Counted from the stretch's first letter, positions 1 through 7,555 are shown. The stretch: 8,139 nucleotides of DNA from Bacteroidales bacterium (GCA_016285615.1 JAEERB010000106.1:1-8139), one strand, 5' to 3'. Program-made: numbers and translations. Notes: generated by a model not told the origin, from the letters alone.

Positions 1-1512
1 GCCGGCGAATATATCAGTCTGAAGAACGCCACCATCAATGTGACTTCTGCAGTGGGCGACGGCATCTCGTGTAACCAGTATTTCCTCATGGAGAGCGGAA
101 CCCTCAATATCAGCGGCACCGCTGACGATGGCATCCAGTGCGACCTTGAGGGCGACACCGCCACGGCCATCACCGAGAACCACGAAGACGAAGACTCGGG
201 CAACATCTATATTAGCGGCGGCACTGTCACCATCAACTGTACGGCCATCGCAGCCAAAGGTATCAAGAGCGCTGGTTACATATACATCTCCGATGACCCT
301 GTCATCACGGTGACTACCAGTGGCAAGGGCGCTTGGGATGAGGACGATTTGGAAACCAAGGCGGCTTGCGGTTTGAGCGCTGACGGCGACATCAACATCA
401 GCGGCGGCACCCTCAACCTGACTGCCATGGGCTCGGGCGGCAAGGGTATGAAGTGCGACGGCGTGATGACCATCAGTGGCGGCGACATCACCGTGGCTAC
501 CTCCGGCGGCCTCTACTACAACAACGGCACCACCGAGAATACCAACTATACGGGCAATACCGACAACGTAAGTAGCGACTACTACTCTTCGCCCAAGGGT
601 ATCAAGGCCGGCCTGAAGACGCAGGTGGGCAACAGCTATACTTACAGCGGTGGTATGGTCATTAGTGGCGGCTATATCAAGGTGACCACCAGCGGTTACA
701 ATGGCGAGGGCATTGAGAGCAAGAATACCATGCATATCACTGGGGGAGAAATTTTCGTCAATGCTTATGATGATGGTATCAACTCGGCGCAGGATATGAC
801 CATCGACGGTGGCTACATCTATTCGCTCTCCAACCACAACGACGGTATCGATGCCAACGGCAATGTCTATCTTAATGGTGGCCTGGTTTATGCCATTGGC
901 TCGGGCGGGGCTGAGAAATCTATAGATGCCAATTCGGAAGAGGGAAAGAAGGTTTATGTCAACGGCGGCGTCCTCATTGCCATCGGTAGTTTGGAGAACG
1001 GTAGCAGCCTGAAGCAGGCCACTTTCCGTGCCTCATCGGTAAGCAGTAACACTTGGTACTCGCTGGCTTATGGCAATAAAGAGGTGGCTTTCTTAACGCC
1101 GTCAATCAGCAGCGGCGGCGGTCCTGGCGGTGGTCCTGGTGGCGGCCCTGGCGGCAGCAGCTCCTCTACACTGGTGATTTCCGTTCCCTATATGCCCACA
1201 CTCAAGAGCGGCGTCACAGCCAGTGGTACCGGCATTTTCGAGAACAACTGCTATCTTGACGCCACCGCAACTGGCGGCACCTCCGTATCGCTGACGCATA
1301 TCGGTGGTACCATCGGCATTGATGATGTTGAAATGCAAGAAGTTACCATTAGAAGCCAGAACGGCAATATCGTTGTGGAAGGCTGCGACAACTGCGAAGT
1401 GCGCATATTCGACATGAGTGGCCGTCGCGTAAGTGACGTTGGCCTCACCCCTGGCATCTATCTCGTCAGAGTGGGCGACCACAAGGTTCAGAAAGTGTTG
1501 GTTACAAGGTAA
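1..1512 (+). CDS. Secreted beta-helix carbohydrate-binding-domain protein with T9SS-like C-terminal tail (5' partial)
   Basis: The reading frame is open from base 1, so the start and signal peptide lie outside the window; the ATG at position 40 is internal. The visible ~503 residues carry repeated rungs of the form ISGGxhxh (for example ISGGTLNL, ISGGDITV, ISGGYIKV, ITGGEIFV, LNGGLVYA). These alternate with G-I-(K/D/E/N)-x-x motifs (GIKSA, GIESK, GINSA, GIDAN) spaced 22-25 residues apart in the later part. This pattern fits the parallel beta-helix of the Cthe_2159/DUF4353 carbohydrate-binding family. A Gly/Pro linker (1114-1155) leads to a small beta region. The last ~60 residues (about 1327-1509) contain VRIFDMSGRRV, then GIYLVRV and KVLVTR, the layout of a T9SS type A sorting domain. 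The protein is inferred to be exported across the outer membrane and surface-attached or released; its ligand cannot be read from sequence. It ends 11 nt from the convergent glsB-like gene. Confidence 0.8.
   Translation, partial: AGEYISLKNATINVTSAVGDGISCNQYFLMESGTLNISGTADDGIQCDLEGDTATAITENHEDEDSGNIYISGGTVTINCTAIAAKGIKSAGYIYISDDPVITVTTSGKGAWDEDDLETKAACGLSADGDINISGGTLNLTAMGSGGKGMKCDGVMTISGGDITVATSGGLYYNNGTTENTNYTGNTDNVSSDYYSSPKGIKAGLKTQVGNSYTYSGGMVISGGYIKVTTSGYNGEGIESKNTMHITGGEIFVNAYDDGINSAQDMTIDGGYIYSLSNHNDGIDANGNVYLNGGLVYAIGSGGAEKSIDANSEEGKKVYVNGGVLIAIGSLENGSSLKQATFRASSVSSNTWYSLAYGNKEVAFLTPSISSGGGPGGGPGGGPGGSSSSTLVISVPYMPTLKSGVTASGTGIFENNCYLDATATGGTSVSLTHIGGTIGIDDVEMQEVTIRSQNGNIVVEGCDNCEVRIFDMSGRRVSDVGLTPGIYLVRVGDHKVQKVLVTR
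1114..1149 (+). repeat. In-frame 12-nt tandem repeat encoding a (GGGP)x3 linker
   Basis: Three imperfect 12-base units encode Gly-Gly-Gly-Pro each, followed by two more Gly codons and a Ser run. The units differ only at third codon positions. This is a flexible linker between the beta-helix and the C-terminal part of the secreted protein. Short in-frame repeats of this kind can change copy number by slippage without breaking the frame. Confidence 0.85.
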
Positions 1513-1523
1513 ATGGAGTTGGA

Positions 1524-2588
1524 CTAAAACGTACGGCCCGCTTTCTTGAGCATACGCTTTACCTTACGATTCCGCGTAATTAGCCAGTTCTCAATCATCT
1601 CTTCTTCAATATCCATGAAGTTAGGAACTTCATTTTGACGCCTTCTGGAGTTAAGAAACCGAAGGTATGCTCCAATATGGCGCGTCTTCTTATCATGGTA
1701 GATGGCGTCGAACGGAATCAGCACGCTGGTGTCTTCGATGTTGTGCATCAGGCGGTTCACTGCCGTGCCGAACATGAGCATTTGCGAAGTGATAGAAATA
1801 TAAGCCGTCATATTCGGCGGGATGTTCACACCTCTCATTCTGGCTGCCGCCTTCAACAGTTTGTAATCTTCTAACAGGTCATCTTGGTGTACAATCAGGT
1901 TCATTAATTCTGGGTCGGATGCGGGCATAATCGCTTGGTCATCCCACGGGCGTACCAGCTCATCCTTGTCTCCAAAATGCTTCCAGAGAAAATGGTAGGT
2001 CAAGTCTCTCATGATATGGTCGTAAGATGGATAGAGGGTGATTTTTCCAAAATAATACAGCAGGTTAGGATTCTTCATGATAATGGCCACCAAGCCATCC
2101 CAGAGGTTGTCGAAGGCGAAGATGGATTTTGCGCCATTTCGAGTGCTCTGGTACTCTGGAGCTACAAAATTGCGTCCCAATTCTAAGACATGCGGCAAAT
2201 ATTCGTCGATAAATTTCTGTGAAAAGTGGAACTGATGAGCGCTTGCCATAATCGGCTGGCCTTTTTCATCGAGTGTCGCATCCGAGCCGAAGAGAAAACG
2301 GTAGCCACCGATGATGGCCTCGTTATCGGGATCCCATACAATCAGCTGTTTATAGGGCTTGTCCATCTTGTCGTATTCATCCAAATCGATGGCATTGCCC
2401 GTAGAGCCTCCCGCATCGCGAAATGTCAGTTCGCGCAGCCTGCCAATCTCTTTGACGGTGTTGGGCGAATCTTGCCAAGTGACGATGTACAACTCGTTGT
2501 GACCTTTGTTGGTGTCTTCCAACTTCTTCGATTTGGTCAATTCGGCTTTGATTAGCTCTACTGGTACGGGATCAATGATTGTTTTCAT
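1524..2588 (-). CDS. glsB: OlsB/GNAT-type N-acyltransferase, glycine-lipid synthase subunit GlsB-like
   Basis: This 354-residue protein has the hallmarks of the OlsB-like acyl-ACP N-acyltransferase branch of the GNAT fold (often annotated 'hemolysin' or Acetyltransf_5). They are IGRLRELTFRDAGGSTG near residues 48-64, QLIVWDPDNEAIIGGYR at 81-97, and the family signature ELGRNFVAPEYQ at 136-147. In Bacteroides thetaiotaomicron the related GlsB acylates glycine on its nitrogen with a 3-hydroxy fatty acid, giving the monoacyl lipid that GlsA then O-acylates. Glycine as the amino acid here is inferred from that precedent; ornithine or another amino acid is possible. The C-terminal ~100 residues, rich in Arg/Lys at the end (NRKVKRMLKKAGR), may contact the membrane. 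It is the second gene of its operon, starting 14 nt after the PlsC-type gene with no promoter visible between them. Confidence 0.75.
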   Translation of the reverse strand: MKTIIDPVPVELIKAELTKSKKLEDTNKGHNELYIVTWQDSPNTVKEIGRLRELTFRDAGGSTGNAIDLDEYDKMDKPYKQLIVWDPDNEAIIGGYRFLFGSDATLDEKGQPIMASAHQFHFSQKFIDEYLPHVLELGRNFVAPEYQSTRNGAKSIFAFDNLWDGLVAIIMKNPNLLYYFGKITLYPSYDHIMRDLTYHFLWKHFGDKDELVRPWDDQAIMPASDPELMNLIVHQDDLLEDYKLLKAAARMRGVNIPPNMTAYISITSQMLMFGTAVNRLMHNIEDTSVLIPFDAIYHDKKTRHIGAYLRFLNSRRRQNEVPNFMDIEEEMIENWLITRNRKVKRMLKKAGRTF

Positions 2589-2602
2589 AATGTTATAAAA
2601 TG

Positions 2603-3460
2603 TCAGTCAATACTGGATGGCCAAGGGTTAGAAACGATGCCTGCCATGTCGCGCATAGTTTGGTGGGCAAGGTCGCGCAGGCGTGCCGCCTCTTCTTTCC
2701 GAGGGGCGTTGATGTCGGGGATGATGGGGTCGCCCACAGTGATGGTAAGCAGCGGTCCGTCATTGCCCAGCCATTTGCGCCATCCTGTGCGGGGTCTGAA
2801 GGAGATGACGAGCGGCACTATCGGGAGCGCATACTTGTAAGCCATATTGAAAGCGCCAATCTTGAAAGGCCTGAGCGGTGCATAATGGTACCAGCTGCAA
2901 CTTTCAGGGAATATGTGTATCCACTGCTTTTTGTCGTGCAGCTCGTCAAGGGCTTGGTCAAACTTCCGGAGTCCGCTAAAGTCGCTGGGAATGGCGATGC
3001 CACCGATGTGCTTCATCTTGAATTCGTCCTTGCCGTTGAATGCGTCGGCATACATGGGAATCCAAGCCATACGGTAGCGAAAGGCCTGCAGTACGCAAAC
3101 CATGTCCCAACGGTGCACGTGGTTGCAGACGGTCATCATGCCGTTGGCGAAGAGTTTGCGGTTCTGTCGTATCTTCTCACGCCCTTCAATCTTCAAGCCA
3201 AATCGGATGTGGTTCACAAGGAATGCCAGAGTCCAAGTTGCAAAGTATAAGAAGATGTGTAAAAATCTGAATTTTAAAGATTTATCAAGATACGGATAGG
3301 TCGCGTCAAACTTGATGTCTTTCGTCTTCCCAAGAATGGGCGTCATTCGTGTAAAAGGATTGTCGCCAGGAAAATCTGCCGATGGCTCGGGCACATAAAC
3401 ACCTTCTCCAACTTGGAAGTTCCGATATGCCGGTCCAAATGATGAGTAATCCTTTAACAT
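2603..3460 (-). CDS. glsA: PlsC-type lysophospholipid/O-acyltransferase, GlsA-like
   Basis: This 285-residue acyltransferase carries the PlsC motifs in order: motif I with H114-x4-D119 (NHVHRWD), GGIAIPSD at 153-160 as motif II, FPES at 184-187 as motif III, and PIVPLVI at 213-219 as motif IV. A single hydrophobic stretch at about 66-82 (FLHIFLYFATWTLAFLV) probably anchors it in the inner membrane. About 60 residues precede this anchor, longer than in the shortest PlsC proteins. Pairing with an OlsB-type gene supports a role in adding the second, ester-linked fatty acid to an N-acylated amino acid (GlsA/OlsA role) rather than ordinary phosphatidic acid synthesis. The ATG at 3458-3460 is preceded by AGGAG (3470-3474 on the minus strand) at 9-nt spacing, and by a good Bacteroidetes promoter. 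The alternative is a general 1-acylglycerol-phosphate acyltransferase. Confidence 0.75.
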   Translation of the reverse strand: MLKDYSSFGPAYRNFQVGEGVYVPEPSADFPGDNPFTRMTPILGKTKDIKFDATYPYLDKSLKFRFLHIFLYFATWTLAFLVNHIRFGLKIEGREKIRQNRKLFANGMMTVCNHVHRWDMVCVLQAFRYRMAWIPMYADAFNGKDEFKMKHIGGIAIPSDFSGLRKFDQALDELHDKKQWIHIFPESCSWYHYAPLRPFKIGAFNMAYKYALPIVPLVISFRPRTGWRKWLGNDGPLLTITVGDPIIPDINAPRKEEAARLRDLAHQTMRDMAGIVSNPWPSSID

Positions 3461-3508
3461 TTCAAGTCTCTCCTAAGTGATTGTTTTATAATATCACCAA
3501 TAGAAATG

Positions 3509-3539
3509 CAAAATTAGCAAATATTTATTCGGATGTCAA
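3509..3539 (-). promoter_or_regulatory. Bacteroidetes-type promoter for the glsA-glsB operon
   Basis: On the minus strand, TAATTTTG (3509-3516) matches the TAnnTTTG -7 element. A TTGACA (3534-3539) lies upstream, leaving 20 nt between its TTG and the -7 box, close to the Bacteroides -33/-7 arrangement. Transcription would start near 3502, giving a leader of about 40 nt before the ATG at 3460. Confidence 0.65.
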
Positions 3540-3563
3540 GAAATTTGTAAAAAAGTTATGCCC

Positions 3564-3580
3564 AAAAGAGAGCCTCTTTT
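3564..3580 (-). terminator. Weak hairpin terminator after the S41 peptidase gene
   Basis: A perfect 7-bp inverted repeat (AAAAGAG / CTCTTTT) with a 3-nt loop lies 6 nt past the peptidase stop codon. On the minus strand the 3' arm ends in TTTT. The stem is AT-rich and the T-run is inside it, so it is a weak rho-independent terminator at best. It lies between the peptidase stop and the glsA promoter, where a terminator would be expected. Confidence 0.45.
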
Positions 3581-3586
3581 TCAACA

Positions 3587-4879
3587 TTATTTGTAGTTGG
3601 CAATGTAGTCGATGGCAGCGTCAAGTTGCGGTTTAAGGTCGCCGCCGCAATCTTTGCGCAGTATAATCTGGTCGGGCGTGTGGCCGATGCCTTCGAGATT
3701 CTCGCCATCGATGAGTGTTTCGAACGATGAGGTGTAGATGTAGTGGTAGCCCTCGGTCAGAGAGGCGTCACCAAAGGGACCGCCATAGTGCAAGTTAATG
3801 CAGGTGGCGGGCTGCAGTGGTCCTGTGCCGCCGTAGGTGCGCTCGCCAATGGTGTGGCTGGTGGGCAGCACCTTCTTGATGGTGATGGGCTCTATCTCGC
3901 CCATGCTCACCGAGTTGAGGTCGCAGAGTACGACGTAAGGGATGTTCTCGACCGTCAAATCTCTGTGGTATTGTGGGTTAGGACTGATATAGTAGGATGT
4001 CCATGGCGAGTGTTCCAGTCGCCCGGGGCCTTCCTTGTAGCGGGTTTGGAAAATTTCGGTGCGCGAGTTGATGAAGCTGCCCACTAGGTAGTCGAGGTCG
4101 TCCTGGTAGCCGCCTCGGTTGCAGCGGTTGTCGAGGATGATGCCCGCCAGCTCCTCGCGTGGCGTTTCGGTGATGGCCTTCAGCCAGTGGTCGATCAGAG
4201 CGCCCGCCCGTCCACCTTCGGTCGGCATGCCCAGTTCGCGCATAAAGGGAGTGATGGCGGCCATAGATTGCCACAGATAGGGGATCTTGCGGCCGTCGGG
4301 CAGCACAATCAGACAGTAGTGCAGGGTGGCTTCAGCGTTGCCCAACTCGGGCACATGGGCTGTGCATGACTCGTGAACGGCCACCGTGTAGTAGTTACCC
4401 ATATTGTTTATGAAATTCAAAACGGCAAATTTCTCCCAATAGGCTGCTTGGTAGTAGTAGTCGCGCGAGGCGATTTCCCTTTCGCCAGGGTAAACGCCGA
4501 ATCTGGCAATGGTGTCGCCCGGCTCGGGGTGCATGTTGCGAATGCAAACGGCCATGTGGTGGTCTTTCATGTTGCCCATCATCTCGGTGTATAGTTGTTC
4601 AAGTTTGGAAGTAGGCACGTAGCCGTTGAACTCGTACAACTTGTCGAGGGCCTCAAATTGCGGTCGGAAGTTGGTATAGACGGCCTCCCAGTCGGTGTTG
4701 TCCACATCCCAGAAGACATAGCCCGTGCTGATGCATCGCCAGATGTAGTCGAACTGTTCGGTGTAGGTGCTGTAAGCCAATTTGCTGTTTTCGCCCATGT
4801 AGGGATGAAAGTCGGCTTCTTTGCGACAGGCGCTGCATAATAAGGTAATCGTGATGGCTAATATGATGATTTTCTTCAT
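3587..4879 (-). CDS. S41-family (C-terminal-processing-like) peptidase, putative lipoprotein
   Basis: The 430-residue product begins with a hydrophobic signal and C15-S-A-C18, so C18 is a likely lipidation site (type II signal peptide); CRKEADF follows. S41 landmarks are IILDNRCNRGG at 247-257, equivalent to the conserved D-x-R-x-N-x-G-G segment; VVLCDLNSVSMGE at 316-328, with S325 the probable nucleophile; GERTYGGTG at 345-353; and LEGIGHTPD at 395-403 near the C-terminus. Where Tsp/CtpA peptidases have the catalytic Lys (GExTxGK), this protein has Gly351. A His pair in KDHH (D106-H107-H108) of the N-terminal domain could instead supply the base, as in the His-dependent S41B/tricorn-like group. 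No clear PDZ domain is seen. It follows the barrel protein gene by 12 nt and probably shares its transcript, so it should act in the periplasm or at the outer membrane. The substrate is unknown, and an inactive scaffold is possible. Confidence 0.8.
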   Translation of the reverse strand: MKKIIILAITITLLCSACRKEADFHPYMGENSKLAYSTYTEQFDYIWRCISTGYVFWDVDNTDWEAVYTNFRPQFEALDKLYEFNGYVPTSKLEQLYTEMMGNMKDHHMAVCIRNMHPEPGDTIARFGVYPGEREIASRDYYYQAAYWEKFAVLNFINNMGNYYTVAVHESCTAHVPELGNAEATLHYCLIVLPDGRKIPYLWQSMAAITPFMRELGMPTEGGRAGALIDHWLKAITETPREELAGIILDNRCNRGGYQDDLDYLVGSFINSRTEIFQTRYKEGPGRLEHSPWTSYYISPNPQYHRDLTVENIPYVVLCDLNSVSMGEIEPITIKKVLPTSHTIGERTYGGTGPLQPATCINLHYGGPFGDASLTEGYHYIYTSSFETLIDGENLEGIGHTPDQIILRKDCGGDLKPQLDAAIDYIANYK

Positions 4880-4891
4880 GTTATAATCTTT

Positions 4892-5575
4892 TTAGAATTG
4901 ATACGAAACGCCTAAACAAACGGATATAGTGTTGAGATAGCGCGGGTCTTGCAGATGCTCGTAGCCGCGGTGATGGCTGGTAAGGTCGTAGTAGAAGAGG
5001 GCGTCAAGGTTGAGGCGCCAGTGCTCGTGAACGAGGTAGCTAATACCTGCGCCGCCAACCAGTCCAGCACAGAAGCGGCTGTCCTCACGGGTGAAAGGGC
5101 GTATTTCGTTAAAGTCGTTGAAATAGACGTAATAGTCTGTCATCCAATATGTTTTGCCTTTGATGTGGTCGTTGAGCCAACAGCCGACATAGCCGCCAGC
5201 CAGCAAGTGGCCGCGAACCTTGGCACCTCCAAAAGAGAAGTCGGCCATGATGGGCAGCATTAGATAGTGGTTGCGGTGCTCGGTGTAAAGCTCGTCCAAA
5301 TAGTTGAGGTGGCGGTCCATGCGGTGCGAACGCTGCATGACGGTGAGGTTGGCGGTGATAGCAATCCAATCCTTAAAGCCGTAGCGCGCCTGCAAGCCCA
5401 CTTCATAGCCGCTAAGGGGCGAGTAGGTTTCATCGATGCGACTCGCGTTCGAGCGTGAGATGGAGGTGTAATCCCAGCCCCCACGGACTCCCAATGACCA
5501 TTGGGCATTAGCGGAAATAGCTATGCTACAAAACAATAGCGTTATCCATAGTTTGGTGAAAATGTGTTTTGTCAT
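4892..5575 (-). CDS. Outer-membrane beta-barrel protein (porin/PorT-like, small barrel)
   Basis: I place the start at the ATG at 5573-5575, giving 227 residues. It opens with a clean signal peptide (MTKHIFTKLWITLLF...SANA) and a likely cleavage before QWSLGVRGGW. A longer in-frame start at 5659 is disfavoured because the promoter box at 5604-5611 would lie inside it and the signal peptide would no longer be N-terminal. The mature part alternates polar and hydrophobic residues in short strands (WSLGVRGGW, GYEVGLQARYGF, WIAITANLTVMQ, VRGHLLAGGYVG, GLVGGAGISYLV, WRLNLDALFYYDL). It ends in ISVCLGVSYQF, with the terminal Phe typical of proteins inserted by the Bam machinery. Size and spacing fit an 8-stranded OMP_b-brl_2-type barrel. 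Function is unknown. It is the first gene of the unit, followed by the S41 peptidase. Confidence 0.75.
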   Translation of the reverse strand: MTKHIFTKLWITLLFCSIAISANAQWSLGVRGGWDYTSISRSNASRIDETYSPLSGYEVGLQARYGFKDWIAITANLTVMQRSHRMDRHLNYLDELYTEHRNHYLMLPIMADFSFGGAKVRGHLLAGGYVGCWLNDHIKGKTYWMTDYYVYFNDFNEIRPFTREDSRFCAGLVGGAGISYLVHEHWRLNLDALFYYDLTSHHRGYEHLQDPRYLNTISVCLGVSYQF

Positions 5576-5603
5576 CAGAAAATGATATATGGTTTTTAGG
5601 ATG

Positions 5604-5611
5604 CAAAAGTA
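5604..5611 (-). promoter_or_regulatory. -7 promoter element for the barrel protein-peptidase operon
   Basis: On the minus strand TACTTTTG matches TAnnTTTG exactly. Transcription would start near 5597, leaving about 22 nt before the ATG at 5575. No convincing TTTG is present at the -33 position, so the upstream half is weak. The location supports the shorter start chosen for the barrel protein. Confidence 0.5.
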
Positions 5612-5702
5612 GTTAATATTTCTTAATTTGCGGTTAGATGTATCTGCGTCATTCTGCATTATCTGCGGGAGAATATTTTAAAAATCCGTGGCGAAAAATA
5701 TG

Positions 5703-5710
5703 TATTTTTG
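5703..5710 (+). promoter_or_regulatory. -7 promoter element for the ABC transporter gene
   Basis: TATTTTTG matches TAnnTTTG on the plus strand, 24 nt before the ATG at 5735, predicting a start near 5717 and a short leader of about 18 nt. The -33 region holds only a T-rich stretch. It is divergent from the -7 box at 5604-5611; the two boxes are about 90 nt apart. Confidence 0.5.
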
Positions 5711-5734
5711 TCTGCGTGAAATTATGTTAACATA

Positions 5735-7555
5735 ATGCCTCAAAACAACTCTGAACAATCAAAAATGACCATCGGCGGCCTGCTGAAAAGCCTGCTGCCG
5801 TATGTGCTTCCCTATAAGTGGCTGCTAGCCATTACTTTGGTGCTGACCTTCGTTGGTGCGCTCATGGCGCAAGTCAACGCCATCGTCCTCGACCGTGCCG
5901 TGGATGCCATCAATGCGTTGTTGCACCAGCCGTCGTTCCTCTGGAGCCAAGCCGCCAAGTTGCTACTCATTGTGAGTGCGGTGCTGTTGGGCAAAGAGTT
6001 GCTCTCAGCCGTCTTCACCTTCGGGCAGCGCTTCTTCGGCGAGAAAATCCGCATCAACGTGAGCCGCGACCTCTCCTTCAAGGTGGTTGACCGCATTCTG
6101 ACCTTCCGCATGGCCTTTTTCTCGGCCGAAGGCAATGAACCTGGTAAACTGCAAACCCGCATCGATCGCGGCGTGATGAGCCTCAGCAATACGGTCAAGA
6201 ACTTCTTTATTGACATCCTGCCACTCTTTACCAGTGCGGTGATGGCGCTGGTGCTGATGTTCATGGCCAATGTCTATGTGGGCTTGGTGGCGCTGGTCAT
6301 TGTGCCCATCTATTTCCTCATCACTTCTTTCCAAGCCAAACGCCTTAAGGGGTGGCGCCATCGTGTCTTTGGCACCCATCAGGAGTTGAACCATGGCATC
6401 ATGAACATCATTGAGAGCATGAATGTCATCAAGTCGTTCAACCGCGAGCCGCTGGAGAGCCGCCGCCAGGCCGACTTGCAAAATCGCTCTACGCAGCAGC
6501 AGATGGAGACCCGCAAGATTTCTTTCCTCTTTGAAGGATTGAAAACCTTTATGGAACAGATTGGTACAGTGTTGATTATCATTCTTACAGCATACCTTGT
6601 CCTGATAGATTATCCAGGCATGACGATAGGTAAAATCATGTATCACGTTCTTCTGTTCAACAATGTGAGCGCTCCCATTCGCCAGTTGCACCGCATCTAC
6701 GATGATATGAACGATGCGCTGATCTATGCCGAAGGCTTTTTTGGCATTCTGGATGCCGAAGAAGAGGTTGAACGCAGCGGCTCGTATCGCCCTGCCGAAG
6801 TGCGTGGCGAGTTTGACCTGCAGCAAGTTGAATTTACCTATGGCAATGGTACTCACGCCATTAACGACCTGACCATGCACATTAAGCCGGGCGAAACAAC
6901 GGCGCTGGTCGGCTTGAGTGGCGCTGGCAAAACTACCATCGTCAATTTGCTCGACAAGTTCTACGCGCCCGATAGCGGTACCATCACGCTCGATGGTGTG
7001 CCTTTGGCAGAGTGGGATACGCGCGTTTTACGCGACAATATCGGCTTGGTACTGCAGAAGAACCATATTTTCAGCGGCACCATCGAAGAGAATATCCGTT
7101 ACGGCAAACCTACCGCCACACATGAGGAGGTGGTGCAAGCGGCCAAACAGGCCTACATCTACGATCAAATCATGGCTCAGCCCGGCCAGTTCGAAGCACA
7201 GGCTCTGCAACTCAGCGGCGGCCAGCAGCAACGTATCGCCATCGCCCGTATGTTCCTCAAAAATCCGCCCATCATCTTCCTGGATGAGCCAACGGCCAGT
7301 CTCGACGCCATTGCCACAGAGCAGATCAAGGCCAGCATTGACGCTATCAAGCAGGGCCGGACCGTCATTGTCATTTCGCATAACATCGGACAAATTATCG
7401 ACTCGGATATGCTTTATGTGTTGCAGCGTGGCCATGTCGAGCAGTCAGGCGCGCCGAAGGATGTGTACCATCAAGGAGGACTTTACAAAGAGATTTTCGA
7501 TGCCAGCGCCCGCAGCATGAACGTGGATAAGATCGCTGAGCTGAACAATGGCTGA
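5735..7555 (+). CDS. ABC transporter, fused permease and ATPase (exporter half-transporter)
   Basis: The 606-residue protein has an N-terminal membrane domain with about six hydrophobic segments (near residues 30-48, 74-94, 160-179, 181-199, 274-292 and a weaker one near 300-310). A C-terminal ATPase domain starts at about 359. ATPase motifs are complete: A-loop Tyr369, Walker A GLSGAGKTT at 393-401, Q-loop Gln441, signature LSGGQ at 493-497, Walker B IIFLDE at 513-518, D-loop SLD at 522-524, and H-loop His549. This is the type IV exporter architecture (MsbA/MdlB-like), and it would work as a dimer in the inner membrane. One ORF suggests a homodimer. The substrate (lipid, peptide or drug) cannot be told. 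The signature is followed by QQQR rather than the commoner QRQR or QKQR. The gene has its own promoter and its stop overlaps the region where the downstream RhuM-like gene begins. Confidence 0.9.
   Translation: MPQNNSEQSKMTIGGLLKSLLPYVLPYKWLLAITLVLTFVGALMAQVNAIVLDRAVDAINALLHQPSFLWSQAAKLLLIVSAVLLGKELLSAVFTFGQRFFGEKIRINVSRDLSFKVVDRILTFRMAFFSAEGNEPGKLQTRIDRGVMSLSNTVKNFFIDILPLFTSAVMALVLMFMANVYVGLVALVIVPIYFLITSFQAKRLKGWRHRVFGTHQELNHGIMNIIESMNVIKSFNREPLESRRQADLQNRSTQQQMETRKISFLFEGLKTFMEQIGTVLIIILTAYLVLIDYPGMTIGKIMYHVLLFNNVSAPIRQLHRIYDDMNDALIYAEGFFGILDAEEEVERSGSYRPAEVRGEFDLQQVEFTYGNGTHAINDLTMHIKPGETTALVGLSGAGKTTIVNLLDKFYAPDSGTITLDGVPLAEWDTRVLRDNIGLVLQKNHIFSGTIEENIRYGKPTATHEEVVQAAKQAYIYDQIMAQPGQFEAQALQLSGGQQQRIAIARMFLKNPPIIFLDEPTASLDAIATEQIKASIDAIKQGRTVIVISHNIGQIIDSDMLYVLQRGHVEQSGAPKDVYHQGGLYKEIFDASARSMNVDKIAELNNG

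Noticed and set aside
1114..1155. Short tandem repeat considered as a CRISPR-like or regulatory array
   Set aside because: Units are 12 bases, in frame, without spacers, and encode a plain Gly/Pro linker.
1102..1482. Minus-strand open frame rich in Ala/Thr/Arg opposite the Gly/Pro linker
   Set aside because: Its biased composition is the complement of the GGGP repeat and the beta-rich tail; it is not an independent gene.
2600..3250. Plus-strand open frame (216 codons) opposite the PlsC-type gene
   Set aside because: The minus-strand product has all four PlsC motifs; the plus frame has no family resemblance and is explained as a shadow.
5576..5659. 28-codon N-terminal extension of the barrel protein (start at 5659)
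   Set aside because: It would place the promoter -7 box within the coding region and bury the signal peptide; the shorter start at 5575 is better.
6005..6880. Long minus-strand open frame (291 codons) inside the ABC transporter gene
   Set aside because: It lies wholly antisense to a gene with complete ABC motifs, has His/Gln-rich low-complexity content typical of shadow frames, and shows no recognisable domain or promoter.
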